Origin: Colius striatus | Taxonomy: Eukaryota > Chordata > Aves > Coliiformes > Coliidae | Assembly: GCF_028858725.1 (NCBI RefSeq) | Contig: NC_084772.1 | Coordinates: 20,127,548-20,191,547 of the forward strand | Length of the DNA: 64,000 nt | Direction: 5' to 3' | Shown: one piece after another, positions 14,495 through 26,885 of the stretch | Layout: each line of letters begins with the position of its first letter | How positions within the stretch are numbered: position 1 is the first letter of the stretch | Notes under the pieces: model-generated | What the model saw: the letters and a program-made list of their open reading frames with translations, nothing else | What the model was told of the DNA's origin: nothing | The model's database searches: none | Translations under genes and position numbers: made by a program

Positions 14495-15287
14495 ATATGT
14501 TGTTGGCTTTTTTAAGCCTCATTTAACCACACACCTATTGAGTCTCCTGTGTTTCCCCTCCCTAAGGTGCAAGAAAACACCCTACACACCCATGAGGAAC
14601 CTGGACCTCCTCTCACCTTTCCCAGAAGGAGAAGCAAGCTGGAATAGCTCCTCTGCATGCTGCCAGGCTGTGTGGAATCAGGCCAGCCAGCTTTCAGAAG
14701 GTTCACACACACAGTGGGGGGGGGAGGAAAAAAACCCAACACATTTAAAACAAAACAAAATAACCCCCACAAAGCAAAAAGAAACATTCACATTGCAGCT
14801 TTTGCTTCTGGAAATCCCCAGTTTGGTCCCCAGTGAGTCAGCCAAAACAGTGACCTTGGAAGTACGATGGGAATGTCGTCAGATGTAAAAGGAACACGCA
14901 TCAGCCCAGCTGCAGCCCGGAGCTGTGTGATGAGCCAGGAGCTGACGAGCACAAAGGTCCAACTGCAAATGCAGCAGAGGTGGCTGCAGCAGGAGAGGAC
15001 TGATGGTTGCCAGCAGCAAGTTGAAGCCAAGGAAAATAGTTCCTCAGTGGCTGCAACTTGCATGAAAGCAATCCACCTAAGCCAGTGACCACGGGGATGG
15101 GTAAGGAGCAGGCTGAATGGGTTTGGGAGAGTTGTTCTCATTTTAAGGATAGCTTTTCAAGGTTTTTAGGAAGCTAATGCAACACCCCATGCTTTGAAGC
15201 AAAGAAGAGAAAGAAAATCCAGCTGACTGGGGTTTTTAGGGGGGGCAAAGAAAGTTTCTCAGAAGAGCATCCTGGCAAAACAGGATT

Positions 15288-15352
15288 CAGCAGGAGGTTT
15301 GGACTAGATGATCTCTGCAGGTCCCTTCCACCCTAGTGTTCTATGATTCTAT
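15288..15352 (+). mobile_element. short CR1 3' end
   Basis: Only the last part of the tail remains: AGGAGGTTTGGACTAGATGA, CAGGTCCCTTCCACC and TTCTATGATTCTATGG. Confidence 0.8.
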
Positions 15353-16944
15353 GGTTCATTTTTGGACCCATTCCACTCACAGAAGCAGATGTGTAACAAA
15401 TCTATAACAGAGTTGTTGCCAAAGGAAAAAGAGACACAGGAAAGGAAGCTGGACCTTGGTCACTGCTGAGACAGAAAGGTTAGATCCTGTGAACAGGAAT
15501 CATCCTGAATTGGTTCCACACACGGAGCCTCATTAGTGAAATACATTCCCTTCAGGTTTGCAAGCCTTCACCAGGCAATGACCTGCTGACAGCAGGTTAC
15601 CTTTCCTTCCTTTTAGAGTGAAAAATCCCCTGCTTCATCAGAAGGGGGAGCAAGAATGGAAGGATAGGAATCGGGAGGAAATTGCAAAGATGTTTTTTTC
15701 ATTGAAAGATCTTTATGGGGAAAATCCAGACAATACATCAAAGCCCAGCCTCAGTCAGCACTGAGTTATCACCATCACAGCTGATGTCCAGCAGCTCCTT
15801 AACTACACAATGGAGCATGACTTGTTGCTGGAAAACCCCACTGAGGTTGGAATTAGGTATACCTCAAGGGCTTGGCATCAAGGGGTGAGGCCAGTCTCCC
15901 ACGAGGATGCAGCCAGGCAAGTTGCTGCAAGGGAACATCAGTACTGGCATTTCAGCACACATTTTTGATTTGACTCCTGATTTCCCAGGAAAGCAGAGGC
16001 TGGGCTGCATACTTTGGAAAGATAAGGGCAAAAAGGAGGCCCTATAATCTCATGCTGACCTCAGCAACTGTGCCTCAATTATACCTTCTCTTTAAAGGAT
16101 ATGTGGCTGTTGCAACCAGCTGTCTGGTCTGCCCTGCACCTCCTCCACTCCAACTCTCTTCCTTAAGAGCAGGAGCAGGAGATAAGTGCCTAATGAATTA
16201 GCAGAGCACACAGTTTCCCTCCAAGAAGCATCCCTCCAGGTTCCTGCCAGATGCCAAGCCTCTCCCCCATGCAGATCACCCTGGGAGCCAGCCCTGATTT
16301 ACTGGGGGATCCGTGGCACCAGCCATGCAGACAAGGAACCTGCAGCCTCTCCACCTCCCAAATGCAAGTGCAGCTTCTCACCCCTATTTGCAAGGAGAAA
16401 GGATGATGGTTTAGGAGGGAAAAGCCCCAGGGGACTCACTGTAGCCTCAGACCATGCAGAAAAAGGACTCCATTGAGATTAGGGCTCTAATGAGGGGCTG
16501 GGTTCGTTAATGCTCTGAGCAGAGGAAGGCACTGGCCTGTATTCCTTAGGTCACAGCGACAGCAGAGGAAGTCTGGCAGGGCCATGATGTGGCTTGGAGA
16601 TTGCTCTCCAGGGTGACTCCAAAGGCAATAAAAAAAGACAATGAGGAGAAAGATAATAAAACCCTCCAGCTTTTTCTTTTCTCCCTGCAGTGTCAGGCTT
16701 TGCAGGAAGGCCTAATGTTTGCCTACAGATTTACTGTCCCCCAGGCACAGGGTGCAAAGGGACAGCTGACGTTACTTGGCAGCTCCTGCCAAGGGCTGTG
16801 TAGCTGTGACCAACCCACTCACTGGCAGTGAGGGCCAGCCAAGGCATCTTTACCATCAAGATGATGAAAACTAAGACACTGGATAGAAATAAGGGTCCTT
16901 TTCCTGAAGAGTCCTAGGAGAGGACCAGCTCGTGCTTAATTGTT

Positions 16945-16986
<42 letters not shown>

Positions 16987-19290
16987 GTATGGGTTTTATA
17001 TATATAACATATATATGTGTTATAAATATCTATAAATATGCTTAATAATTCCTTAAATCAGAATTATTCCTGCTGGAGGCTGCTTTTTCTCCCTACAACA
17101 AACACCAACTTGTTCTGCTGGGAATAGGAAGAGCCCTGGACAATGTCACAACCTTGGGGCTTCCAGCTAGCACGTCACTAAGCACCTTTGGCATGATAAA
17201 AGCTGACACTGGCTTCTCCAGGGGTTAAAAGCAGCTCCAGTTGTTCTCTTTGAGCTCTACCATGTTAGAGCCTCCAGCCCTTGATGCACCAACCACCCAG
17301 AGCTCAGCTCTGTCCTGCAGGTTCACACTGAGCACATATAGAAGGCAAAAAGCCTAAATGCTAAGCTAGCACCAAAGAAGTTGACTGCTATGTCTTGCTT
17401 GATAACAGTCACCTCTTGGAGGTCTTGGCTGATCTCATGAGGGTCCCATTAACTGGGAGCCAGGACAGCAGGACCTGATTTCTGAGGCTGCTCTGCAAGG
17501 CAAACCCACACCCCCAGCAGCTTTGCATTTGCAAAGTAAAGCTGCAGTGAGCAGGGACAACAAATCCCTTCCAAGGAAGTATCTCTAAAGGCACTGTGTC
17601 CCCTCAACAGCTGGTGTGGAGGTGACAGGCCTGTCCAGGCACCATGATAACAGTAACTCAGCACCTTCTCTATCAGCATGTTGAATTAATACTGTTTGAA
17701 CCTACCTCAGCTATTGCATCTCCCAGCAGGAGCTGTGACGGTGTAATTTATTGTTTCTGCTGCATGCTGGTTTGTATTCCCAAGCAGCCTTGGGGAATAA
17801 TTTCTCAACGAGTGGACAGCTGCTGTGAGAGAGATCCCTGCAGGATCTCTGGTATCTCACAGGGATTGTGCTCAGCCTGCCTCCCTGCACATGAGGTAAA
17901 GGCAACACTCTTCCCTCCCCACTCATCCACTTTCCAAAATGCACAAGAACCTCTGGTCTCAAAATCTCCATCTTTCTATTAAACCTCACTCAAACTGGGT
18001 ACCAGATCTGGAAGCAGTGAGGGAGGGTGGGAGGGTTGAGTTGCTGCACCATGACACTGAAGTTCTCTCATCTTCCCAAGCACAGGCTGTCCAAACTTGG
18101 GTGCTATACATCCCTAATGGATGCTGTTGGAGGACAATCAAGTTTGTGGGTCGAGCCCTTTGATGATGATGCTCCGAGGCCAATGGAGGGATGGGCTGGA
18201 GTATGACATGTGGAAAGCACAAAAAACTTCTTCTGAGAGGAGTTTGTGAGTTTTGCTTTCACCCTGAAGCAGTCTGCACAGCTGGCACTTCACTCTCTTC
18301 TCTTTTTCCCCTCAGAACAAGAATGCCTAAACATATCTGTTTGGAACCATTGGAATGTTTTGTTCCAGGGCCACTGAAATATTATGCTAATATTAGAGGT
18401 ACTGTGTGATTATAGAATTACACAGCCATCAATATGGAAGGAGAAGGCTCAAATGAATCTCTCTTTCATATTCTTCTCTCAACATTTTTCAGTGAAACAA
18501 AGGCATTTCCTGCAAAGGATTCGATTGCAGCAAAGCTATTTCCAATGGAAAGCTGCTCTGCCTGGCCAGCTCCAGTGACAGGGGACATGGAATTAGGTGG
18601 ATAATGGCCAATGTGACTGAAAGCACAGAATATAGACTGGCCAGGCTGTGCATTAGCAACTGCCCTGGAAGAAATCCCTCAAACAGCTAAAAAGCAAATG
18701 TCTGTCCTCGCTCATGACAAAGAGAATGATTCCCATGGGGGTTTTGTTGATACTCTCCAATCAGTGACTATCCAAAGCCAAAAGTCTCTCTCCACCTTCC
18801 CTGCAAAGCACAGGTCTGTGAGACACCTTGCCCACGTTTGCTGGATGTCCCATGGTGAGTGGTGTGTACCGTGTCAGGAGTGTCCTCGTTAACACACTCC
18901 AGAAACGCTGCCAGAAATGCTTCACAGCTCTGAATATTGGGAAACTGGGAAAAGACACCCAAGAAAAAATACCAATCCATCCCTTTTCGCTCTACAGACC
19001 CATTCACAGTTGCAAAACACATAAATCTTACAGAACATGGCCAGCAGACAGGAGCCAAAAGGTTGACACCGGGGTGTGGTGAAGGGGAGACATATTTACA
19101 TGCTATTGCTCAGCAGGTCACAGCAACAGGATGCTGATAACATCCTGCAAGCTTCCTCCCCCAGCCAGCGTGGAAAAAAAACCCTAAAAGATGGCCCTGA
19201 GGCACATAAGGACCAGCCAACCATTCACAAACCCACCTTCTGGGAACTTCCCACTTGGGAGCAGACAGGCAGCCACAGCCCTTTTCTCTG
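15353..19290. other. unique DNA around the (TA)n microsatellite, no supported gene
   Basis: Apart from the microsatellite near 16.95 kb I see no gene, RNA or interspersed repeat. Short frames throughout are unrelated to known families. Confidence 0.5.
16950..17048. repeat. (TA)n microsatellite with an AT-rich flank
   Basis: About fifteen uninterrupted AT dinucleotides (16951-16980) are followed by ACATATGTATG and then interrupted TATA/ATAA runs to about 17048. The flank looks like a decayed extension of the same array. Such tracts are prone to slippage, and allele length should vary. Confidence 0.9.
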
Positions 19291-19436
19291 GTTATAAAGA
19301 AGACAACTTGAAAGAAGTTGCCTTATATATAGTTGTCATATATAAAATTGTTATAAATCATCTAAAGTTGTCTTATATAGAGCTATATATATATATATAT
19401 AGTTGTGTTCTATATAAAGAAGACAACTTGAAAGCA
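19291..19436. repeat. AT-rich repeat with a 120-bp direct copy and an internal inverted copy
   Basis: A 22-base block containing AAGAAGACAACTTGAAAG occurs at 19293-19314 and again at 19413-19434, exactly 120 bases later. Between them, at 19364-19374, lies AAAGTTGTCTT, the inverse of the block's core. A (TA)n run occupies 19384-19401, and AGTTGT followed by TATATA recurs several times. The layout could fold into alternative hairpins. It looks like local duplication within an AT-rich microsatellite rather than a transposon, because no coding frame or target-site pattern is evident. Confidence 0.75.
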
Positions 19437-20703
19437 GGGAGGGCAGAGGCAATGGCAGGACACTGGAGTGATGCTCCAGCAAGCACAGTGCTGGTACGGT
19501 CACTCCTTTTATTGTTCCAGGTGTATTTCAAATTGACCAGCACCAGAAAAGAGGCTTTTTAATAGCTAGGTTTACACACTTTCCTTGTCCTCTGGACAAC
19601 AGTTCAAAGAGGTTCAGAGCCACATTACGCTCTTCAATGACACTGATGTAAATCCAGATGAAGTCAAAGCAACAGGCTTAGCAGGGGAGGCACTGTGGGC
19701 TTCCACACAAGGAGTAGAGAGGAGCAGGTTCTCACCACTTCCAGCATCTTTAAAGCCTATAAAATTGATCTCATTTCAACTTTAACAGGAGATGCACAGG
19801 TTTTGTGCAGTGTAGCTGGACTTGGGGTGGGGGGCAGCAAGAGGAGGATGGTTTGCCAACAATACCCAGGGGATTTTTTTGCTCCCTTTTCAAATGGAGA
19901 GACAAAGACATCCTCAGAAAGATAAACAAAACCTGCCTGCAAAGAAAAAGGGCTGAGGGTAAAAATTTACCTTGGTTTGAGCAAAATAATTTCCTCCAAC
20001 AAAGACACCAAATTGCCACCCACTCCAGTCGTGACACTTGGTTTTCAAAACAAGGGAGATGTAAGGAGGGGCTCAGAGACATGCCAGGGGTCTTCACAGA
20101 CCCCAGCAAAGAGGCTTTTGCCTCTGAGTCTGACTTATTTCCCCCAGAACGTGCACAACCCGTTTCCAAAGATTTCTTCTGTGTATTTAACTCTTCCCCC
20201 TACACAAAAAAATCCTAAATATCAGTTACAAGAAATCTCCAGTTGCAAGAGCTCCTATTCAAATAAATAATCCCTCTTCTGGGTGAGTAGGAAAGCCAGA
20301 GCTGGGGCTATAGATGTTTTCATTATGCTCCCACTAATTTTGATCATCAAAGGTTGCTCTTCACCCTGGAGCAGAGCTCTGCTGAGACAGCCTGATTACA
20401 TGCCTTCTGCTTTCATTTATTTGCTCTGATGATCTGATTACCAGGGTGGGATGGAGTGCTGATGCTAAGTGAGGCCACCACCACGTGCAAGGTGAAGCCT
20501 GGGAAGGAGGCAGGAGGGTGCTGCAGCCAGCTGGGACTTGGGCATCTTCACTGAGCCTCAGCAAACCTCTGCTCCCTGAGGCAAAGTGAAAGCTCATTTG
20601 CAAATGTGCCTTCTTGGAGTCTCCTTTTCAACTGTGGTCTGTTTTGCCAACTTCTGGAGAAATGAAACACACCCACACTTCTGCACTATACACACCCCCC
20701 TCT

Positions 20704-20723
20704 ATGTGTGTACATACACACAT
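20704..20723. repeat. alternating purine-pyrimidine palindrome
   Basis: ATGTGTGTA (20704-20712) and TACACACAT (20715-20723) form a near-perfect palindrome of TG/CA steps with two bases between. It could extrude as a cruciform or adopt Z-DNA. It sits in a CA-rich stretch. Confidence 0.5.
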
Positions 20724-21533
20724 TTCCTTTCAAAAGTAAAGCTGCCTTTTGGAACATGTCCAGGATGCCATTCCCAGACATTGCATTATTGAAGGGGTTG
20801 GCTGCAACACTGCAGCATCTCACAAAGCCCCCTCTGTCATTTTCCCTTTCTCCTCCCCAAAATGCTTCTGTGAAAGCGAGACCTGCCCTGGACCAAGTCT
20901 ACCTTCTGCTTTGCTGCTCAGAAGCGTGGCCATTTCTCTTGGCAGGCTCTCCACTGCCAGCCTGGCACACAACCTCTGCCAAAGGACACCTCACACACAG
21001 GTAGTGTGGTCATTTCACCTGTGGAATGTTTCCATCTTCACCTACACGCCTGCACTTACCACCACCTGGCTCCTGGATGCTTCTGGTGCAGGGGCTGCAA
21101 AAGTAGAAGTGAGGGTTTTCAAGGAGAGGGGATTTTCACCCAAGTTAAGGAAATTGGGTGGTGGTACTGAACTTTTTCTTGCCTTTGTGGCATCTGTTGT
21201 GTCCTCACACATCAGTTTTGGGGTTTAACCAGCTGCTCAGCAATAACAACTCTGCAGTAAGCAGAAGAATACCTGCCCCAGTGCTGCTCTACATCTTCCT
21301 CCTCCCACCCATGTTGAAAACATCTCTCTTAGAGCTCATGACAGAAAATTAAGGACCAAATAAGGCTGGCACTGTCTTCTAGGGGGTCGCCTGTTCATTA
21401 AGTTTCTCTTTATTCAGCTAAAATTAGAATGCCAGTAAGTGCCAACGAGCTGGGGCTCAGTCCCGCTCGGGCTGGTTCCATTTTCTAGCTGAAGCCTCAA
21501 GTGATGCTGTGATTTGCCCTGTTTCATTTTCAG

Positions 21534-21723
21534 GTCATCCTTCCCAGAGGAAGCACAGGGAAGCAGAGCTATGGGGCAGGGAGAGCCACTCACATAGACT
21601 CAAGCAAACCTGGAGAGAGCACATCAAGAGCAACACAGCATCCCAGGCTGCCATCCCCAGCAGCTCCTCGCTCCCATCACAAGCTCACAATGCAAACCCT
21701 CAGTACACAGGTTTTGTGCAAAG
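21534..21723 (+). other. candidate internal exon (190 bp) of an unknown transcript
   Basis: A pyrimidine-rich acceptor (GCCCTGTTTCATTTTCAG) ends at 21533, and a good donor (CAAAG|GTAAGAG) follows at 21723. Two of the three forward frames are open across the interval and the third is closed. Neither translation is recognisable: one is Ser/Pro/Gly-rich, the other Ser/His-rich. Paired splice-like signals arise by chance every few kilobases in vertebrate DNA, so this is only a candidate, more likely non-coding if transcribed. Confidence 0.2.
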
Positions 21724-24570
21724 GTAAGAGAAAGCTTTCCCTGCATCTGTGCCAGGTTTTGCTGTGTTTCTGGCTTCCAGCCATAAATATTTTGGAAGCA
21801 GTTTTGTCTATGATCTTGCTCTTTTAAGGGCCAGATCCTCCTGGGTGCTGCCTGCAGTGAGCTGGGAGCATCCAGCAGCAGGAGTGAGGAGCGTGGTGGA
21901 GAGTGTTTCTTACTGTGGAAACTGGATTGAATAAAAATAAATGGCTTTGGCAGCTCAAACATTTCCCACTTGATGCATTAATGCCAAAGGAGGTGACATA
22001 AACAGTTGTTTCATCTGCCTCCTTTCCCCTACACACACCTACCTAGACTAAAATCAGACAGAGAAGAAAAAAATCCCACGGCTGGGAAATGAGCTCAGAT
22101 CAACAAACTACATTCCCTTCTGATTTTGCCAAGAGGAAAAAATACAGGAAAACAGAAAAGTCTCAGGGGTGGAAACTGGGATCTGCCTCCTCCCAGTTTT
22201 GAAATGGCCAAGAAAGGTTTGTGCTTGGTGACCCTGCCCTGATATACTTTATAGCTACAGAAGTAAAACTTCTTCCCCATGGCTTAGGGGGTATTCCAGC
22301 TCCAGTTTCACTGCACACAGCATTTGCTTTGCAGACAGGATGGGAGCTTGGAAATCTCTGCCATGCTGGGAAAATAACTTCTCAGAAAGATGCTTTTTCA
22401 GATGCATGATGGTCTTGGATACAGTTGTTCCAAATGTGAAAATAAGGCCCCTGTAGCAAACCTCTCCCTCAGGCACAGTGTTTGCAAGCACAGCCAGGCA
22501 GAAGGAGAAGCTGGAGCCTTGAAGGAGTGAAGTGTCAAAGAAACTGATCTGTGGACATGAGAATTAAGGGAGAATAAAATACAATAGGAAAGTGGAATAA
22601 GAGAAGGAGCTGCTTCATTGCTGTTCTGTTTCCTTCCCCTCCCAAGCCTGTATCCTCTTTCCTTGGAAAATATTCCTTCCCAGACTCAAGAGACAGCACC
22701 AGAAGATGCTTGTAAGTGCTGGTGGGGCTGACAGGAATGGAGCAAGAGCTGAAGAGCAGACAGCCCTGGGCAAGGACATGGGAAAAACCCTGCTTCACCC
22801 AGGCACTTCCAGCACAGTGATGCAGCAAGGAAAAGCACAGCTTCACGGGCTGCTTTCTGCTCTGGACGAAGCAGGGTGAGAGATTTAAAGCCCCAACAGA
22901 GAGTTCACTGCTCCTGCCCATCTGATGTATCCATCTCCAATGCCTTGTGCTGAGAAAGTCCCAGGGCAGAGCCATTTCCATCGGCCTCTGGTTTCCTCAG
23001 GCAAGCAGAGCAACACCGCTCAGCTGATTAAAAAGTAAGCTCCTCATCTCTTGCAGAGCAACACAGTGCCCCAGCCCTGCCATGCACCGAAGGTGCTGGG
23101 TCTCTGCAGCTGAACTTCAAGCCTCAGGAATGTGATTGTCACCACAAAGGGGAAACGGTTGGGGACACTGTCCCCAGCGCTATCTGCCCGCCCTAATTAA
23201 CGCCTTTGAGAGGCAGCCAGCCGCCAGCCGAAAAGTGAACTTTCCTCTGAACTCCATTCCTCGTGCCAGAGGGAGCTTGTCAGCCCCTGCCTCGCGTCCC
23301 CTCGCCCTTTATCTCCCCCCTGAGCTTTCCTGTTTACATTTCCCATTAGATTACTGCAATTAATGCAATAACAGCAGATACTGTTTGGGAACGTGGCTGG
23401 CTACCACTCAGGGGAGGAAGGCTTGCTGCTGCTCCTGGGGATGTGCAGCAGCTCCTGCAACACAGCTTGGATGCTTCCTGAGCTGCACCAGTGCATCTCT
23501 GATCCCAGAAAGCTGGGGGTGACTTCCCCTTACAAAGCCTCTCACAGATTTGGCTGAAGGTCTCTTTCCAGTAGGAAGAAAGCAAGAGACACAAAATGCA
23601 ACCGAGCCCATCTCTAAGGCACCTGGAGGGGTCTGGGTGGGCAGGGGAATAGATACAGACAGCCCCTGTGCTGGGTGTACATTTTGGGATGTAGACCCCA
23701 AAACCAGCTGTAGGGCACCAGGGGAGCCCTTTGGGATAAAGCAACAGGCACTAAGACAAGGCAAGCAGAGGCTCCCTGCCTCCAACCCCATTGATCCTTC
23801 AGGAGGGGCAGTTCATATCCAGCATACAGGACAGAACTGCAGATGTTTGCACTTTGGCATGGCAAAAAGAGTGTCAGAAAACAGCCAATTTCTCCCTATT
23901 CATCCCCTACACCGATTTTGCCCTGCAGACAAAAACCCAGGCACTGGGCATGAGTGTTGGGATCTGTCAAGTGTGAGGGCAGAGGTGGGATGAAAGGGGA
24001 AGTACTACATGCTCAAATCCAGCCTTCACATGTTTTCCTCTTCTCCTATTTCCCTATCTGCCATTTGAAACCAACCAGGTCAGAGGGAATCCCCACTCTG
24101 CATCCAGCAGCAGCTCAGGCTCGATTACCACCAGTCATTTGCATGGAGAGGTAAAGAAGACAAAGAAATCTGTCTCGGTTTCCCTGCACCCCTCCCTTCC
24201 CCACCCCCAGGAGAAGACCCCAGGTCCTGATAACAGCCCATGGCATTCCCTCTGATGCCGAGAGGCAATTGTCTGGGGGAAACCAGAGTCATAAACCCCA
24301 TCCCTCACCCTTAATTGAAGGCAAACCCTGTGCAGATCGCTATCAGAATCAAAGTACCCCAGCTGATGTATGGGCTGGGCTGTGTGTCAGGGACCCTTTG
24401 GTGGAAACAGCCCCCTTGCTGTTATATGGCACCCAGGGGAACTGTAGCTATCAGCTTTCCAGACCTCTCAAGTCCTGGGGGATTTAGTGGGGGGGTTCAG
24501 AGGGAGGCTGGGAGCTGCAGCACATCTGTGCTCCCCTTCATCGACACGTAGGTAGCAGGCTAATAGGTGC

Positions 24571-24580
24571 TATATAAAAG
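24571..24580 (+). promoter_or_regulatory. isolated TATA-box match
   Basis: TATATAAAAG is followed by CCCAAGAGCAGGG. The next ATG gives only 14 codons. A similar TATATAAAAGG occurs at 31758-31768. Both are reported as sequence matches only. Confidence 0.12.
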
Positions 24581-26554
24581 CCCAAGAGCAGGGAGAGGGG
24601 AGATATGTATCTTCAAGGAGGGAGGAAATTTGGCAGGAGTGTGAAATAATACAAGAAGAAAAGGGGGAAAAAGCTATAACAAAAGCAAGCTTTGAAATCA
24701 AAAGCCTGATTGATCCTGTCTCAGGGCTGGGAGAGATGATGAGCAGGGAGAGATGGGCTGGGAGGGGAAACCTGCTCCTGGCACGTGATGGTTATGAGAT
24801 GGTTATTATTAATACATCTTTTTGGTGGGGTAACCCCAGAAATCATGGCAGGCTGGCTCCTGTGCCCCTGCAGAGACAGAACTGCCAGAGCTGGTGACTT
24901 CCAAGCAAGTCTCCTTTCAATCAATTTGGCCCCAGTGCCTGTGAGCTCTTCTGTTTACTGGTAGCCCCAAAAGCATTCATGTTCAGCCTTTAGCAACATA
25001 GAGAAGAAGCAAAACAGAAACAGGTCCAAATCTGGAGGGAAGGGGAGAACATCCCATGCTTCAACATCCAGGAAAGAGCAAAGCTGTGTTCCCATCTTGA
25101 GCCACAATATTGATTTTCTCACTATTTGGCCAAATCACACACACACACGTACCCTGCAACGCTGCTGCTTGGCACCTGCTTCTCTCCAGATCCCGTTTTT
25201 CTAGCCTATTCAGCTCATTTATTTTTTGCCTTCCATGCAATAAACCCTGCTCATTCTCTAAGTGTGATGAAAACAGACACTGCAGTCTGCTGCTGCTCCC
25301 CAGGTTTCCTCCCCGTGGGTGATCTCTCCCTCCTGCACCGCCCAGGGACCCTCTGCAGCTGCCAACCACCGCCACGCTCATCCCCGACAGAAACCTGCCA
25401 CCTTCCACTGCAGGCACTGAAAATGTTTTCCCCTTTGAAACTCTCATCAGCTGCCAAAGCAGAAGGGCTTGGAAATAACCTCTCTTGTTGCTCTTGCTCA
25501 CATATGTTCCCCAGCTGGAAGATTTGCAGCTCCGTGTGTCGGCGGCTCTGACCCCGCTGCAGCTCCCGAGCGAGCCCCGCACGCTGCCTGCCCGGGGGTC
25601 ACTGCTTGTGTGGGGAGGGATTGAACCCATTTGCAAGGATGAGCAAAGGAATTGCTGATCTTGTTTTCCTCCCTCTCCCTTCAGCAATGCACGTCTCCAA
25701 GAGCTCTGCAGCAGCTTCAACTCCTCTGGCTGGAAAAAAAAAAAAGCCTGAACCATCAGCCTTGCTGCTGGGGCAATAAATATTCCCCCCACCCTCCATC
25801 CACTCACACAGCAGGGTCATGAGCCTGCAGGTCAGCCCAGAGGAGCTGAGGATGCTCATAGCTCGCTGCCCTGTTTGCCTCCAGCACTGCAGCTCACAGC
25901 ATCTCTCTTGCACATCCCCCAGTGAGAGAGCTGCTGCCTGCTACTGGTTTCGGATGGCATCCAAATCCTTTGGAGCCAACAGCTACAGCCATGCCAGGAG
26001 CAGAGGCTCTGCTGGAACAAGAGGCAGGGCAAGGACCAGCAGTGCCCTGCCTGGTGCTGCAGGGAGATGCTCTCAGGGGTAGGACATAGCCTTTGGTGGT
26101 GGTGCTCCCTTTTACCTGTGCTGGTTGCTAAGGGCAGCCTGGAGGAGCGAAGCTGCAGGCGAGCCCTTGAGGATGTGCTGAAATTATCCAGCTCATTTGA
26201 TGAAATCATACCCTGGCTGGCAAATGAAAAACCCAGCAGCACAGCAAATCCTGCCTGGGGGCTCCAGGAGGAGATTAAAAACACAGCAGCCACTTGATAC
26301 AAAGCACCAATTCTGTATGAACTCTGCTGGTTCACAGCTGCCCACTCATCTGTGGGCTTGCAGAGCTTGTGCCAGATGAGGAATTGGTTGAACCACTCCA
26401 CTCTGCTGGCTGGGGCATTGCCACAGCTCCCAAACAGCAGCACAAAGCAAGAAGCTGCTACACACTCAGCACAGGGATTGGGGTTAATTCAGCACTCAGG
26501 ATATGCACAACACTCAGGTCCCAGGCAGTATCCAAGACATGCACCTGAGACACA

Positions 26555-26885
26555 CACACAGCACCTGGGAGGTGTGCAGCACAGCACCTAAAGCATCCCC
26601 AGCAGCTGGGAGGTGTGCAGCACAGCATCCAGAGCATCCCCAGCACCTGGAATGTGTGCAGCACAGCACCCAAAGCATCCCCAGCACCTGGAATGTGTGC
26701 AGCACAGCACCCAAAGCATCCCCAGCACCTGGGGTGTGTGCAGTACAGCACCTGAAGCATCCACAGCACCTGGGATGTGTGCAGCACAGTACCCAAAGCA
26801 TCAACAGCATGTGGAGTGTGTGCAGCACAGCACCCAAAGCATCCCCAGCACCCAGGACTTATGCAGCACAGCAGCCCAGGCACAT
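26555..26885. repeat. 41-bp minisatellite, eight units
   Basis: The motif GTGTGCAGCACAG or a one- or two-base variant starts at 26572, 26613, 26654, 26695, 26736, 26777, 26818 and 26859, exactly 41 bases apart each time. Two central units (26641-26681 and 26682-26722) are identical, while the outer ones have several substitutions and no length change. The unit has two parts that both begin CAGCAC. It is rich in CA/TG steps and, near the centre, lacks stops on either strand. Because 41 is not a multiple of three, frames rotate unit by unit. This explains the long Cys/His-rich reading frames on the minus strand and Gln/Ser/Pro-rich ones on the plus strand. These are not genes. Confidence 0.9.

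Larger units (their letters stand above)
19437..26554. other. unique DNA, no supported gene except a candidate exon
   Basis: It holds the candidate exon at 21534 and mild CpG enrichment at 23160-23310 and 25535-25600. An AT-rich stretch at 23330-23390 (ATTACTGCAATTAATGCAAT) resembles a homeodomain-type regulatory element. The 248-codon minus-strand frame at 25061-25807 is compositionally mixed and unrecognised, so I do not call it a gene. Confidence 0.45.

Noticed and set aside
25061..25807. 248-codon minus-strand open frame, the longest in the window
   Set aside because: Unrecognised, patchy composition, includes homopolymer-derived Phe runs, overlaps open frames on the other strand, and lacks splice or promoter signals.
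26555..26885. Possible match to the 41-42 bp CNM or PO41 satellites of galliform birds
   Set aside because: The period is similar, but the unit lacks the A- and T-clusters described for CNM, and eight copies in unique DNA do not look like a satellite block. I could not compare sequences directly with PO41.
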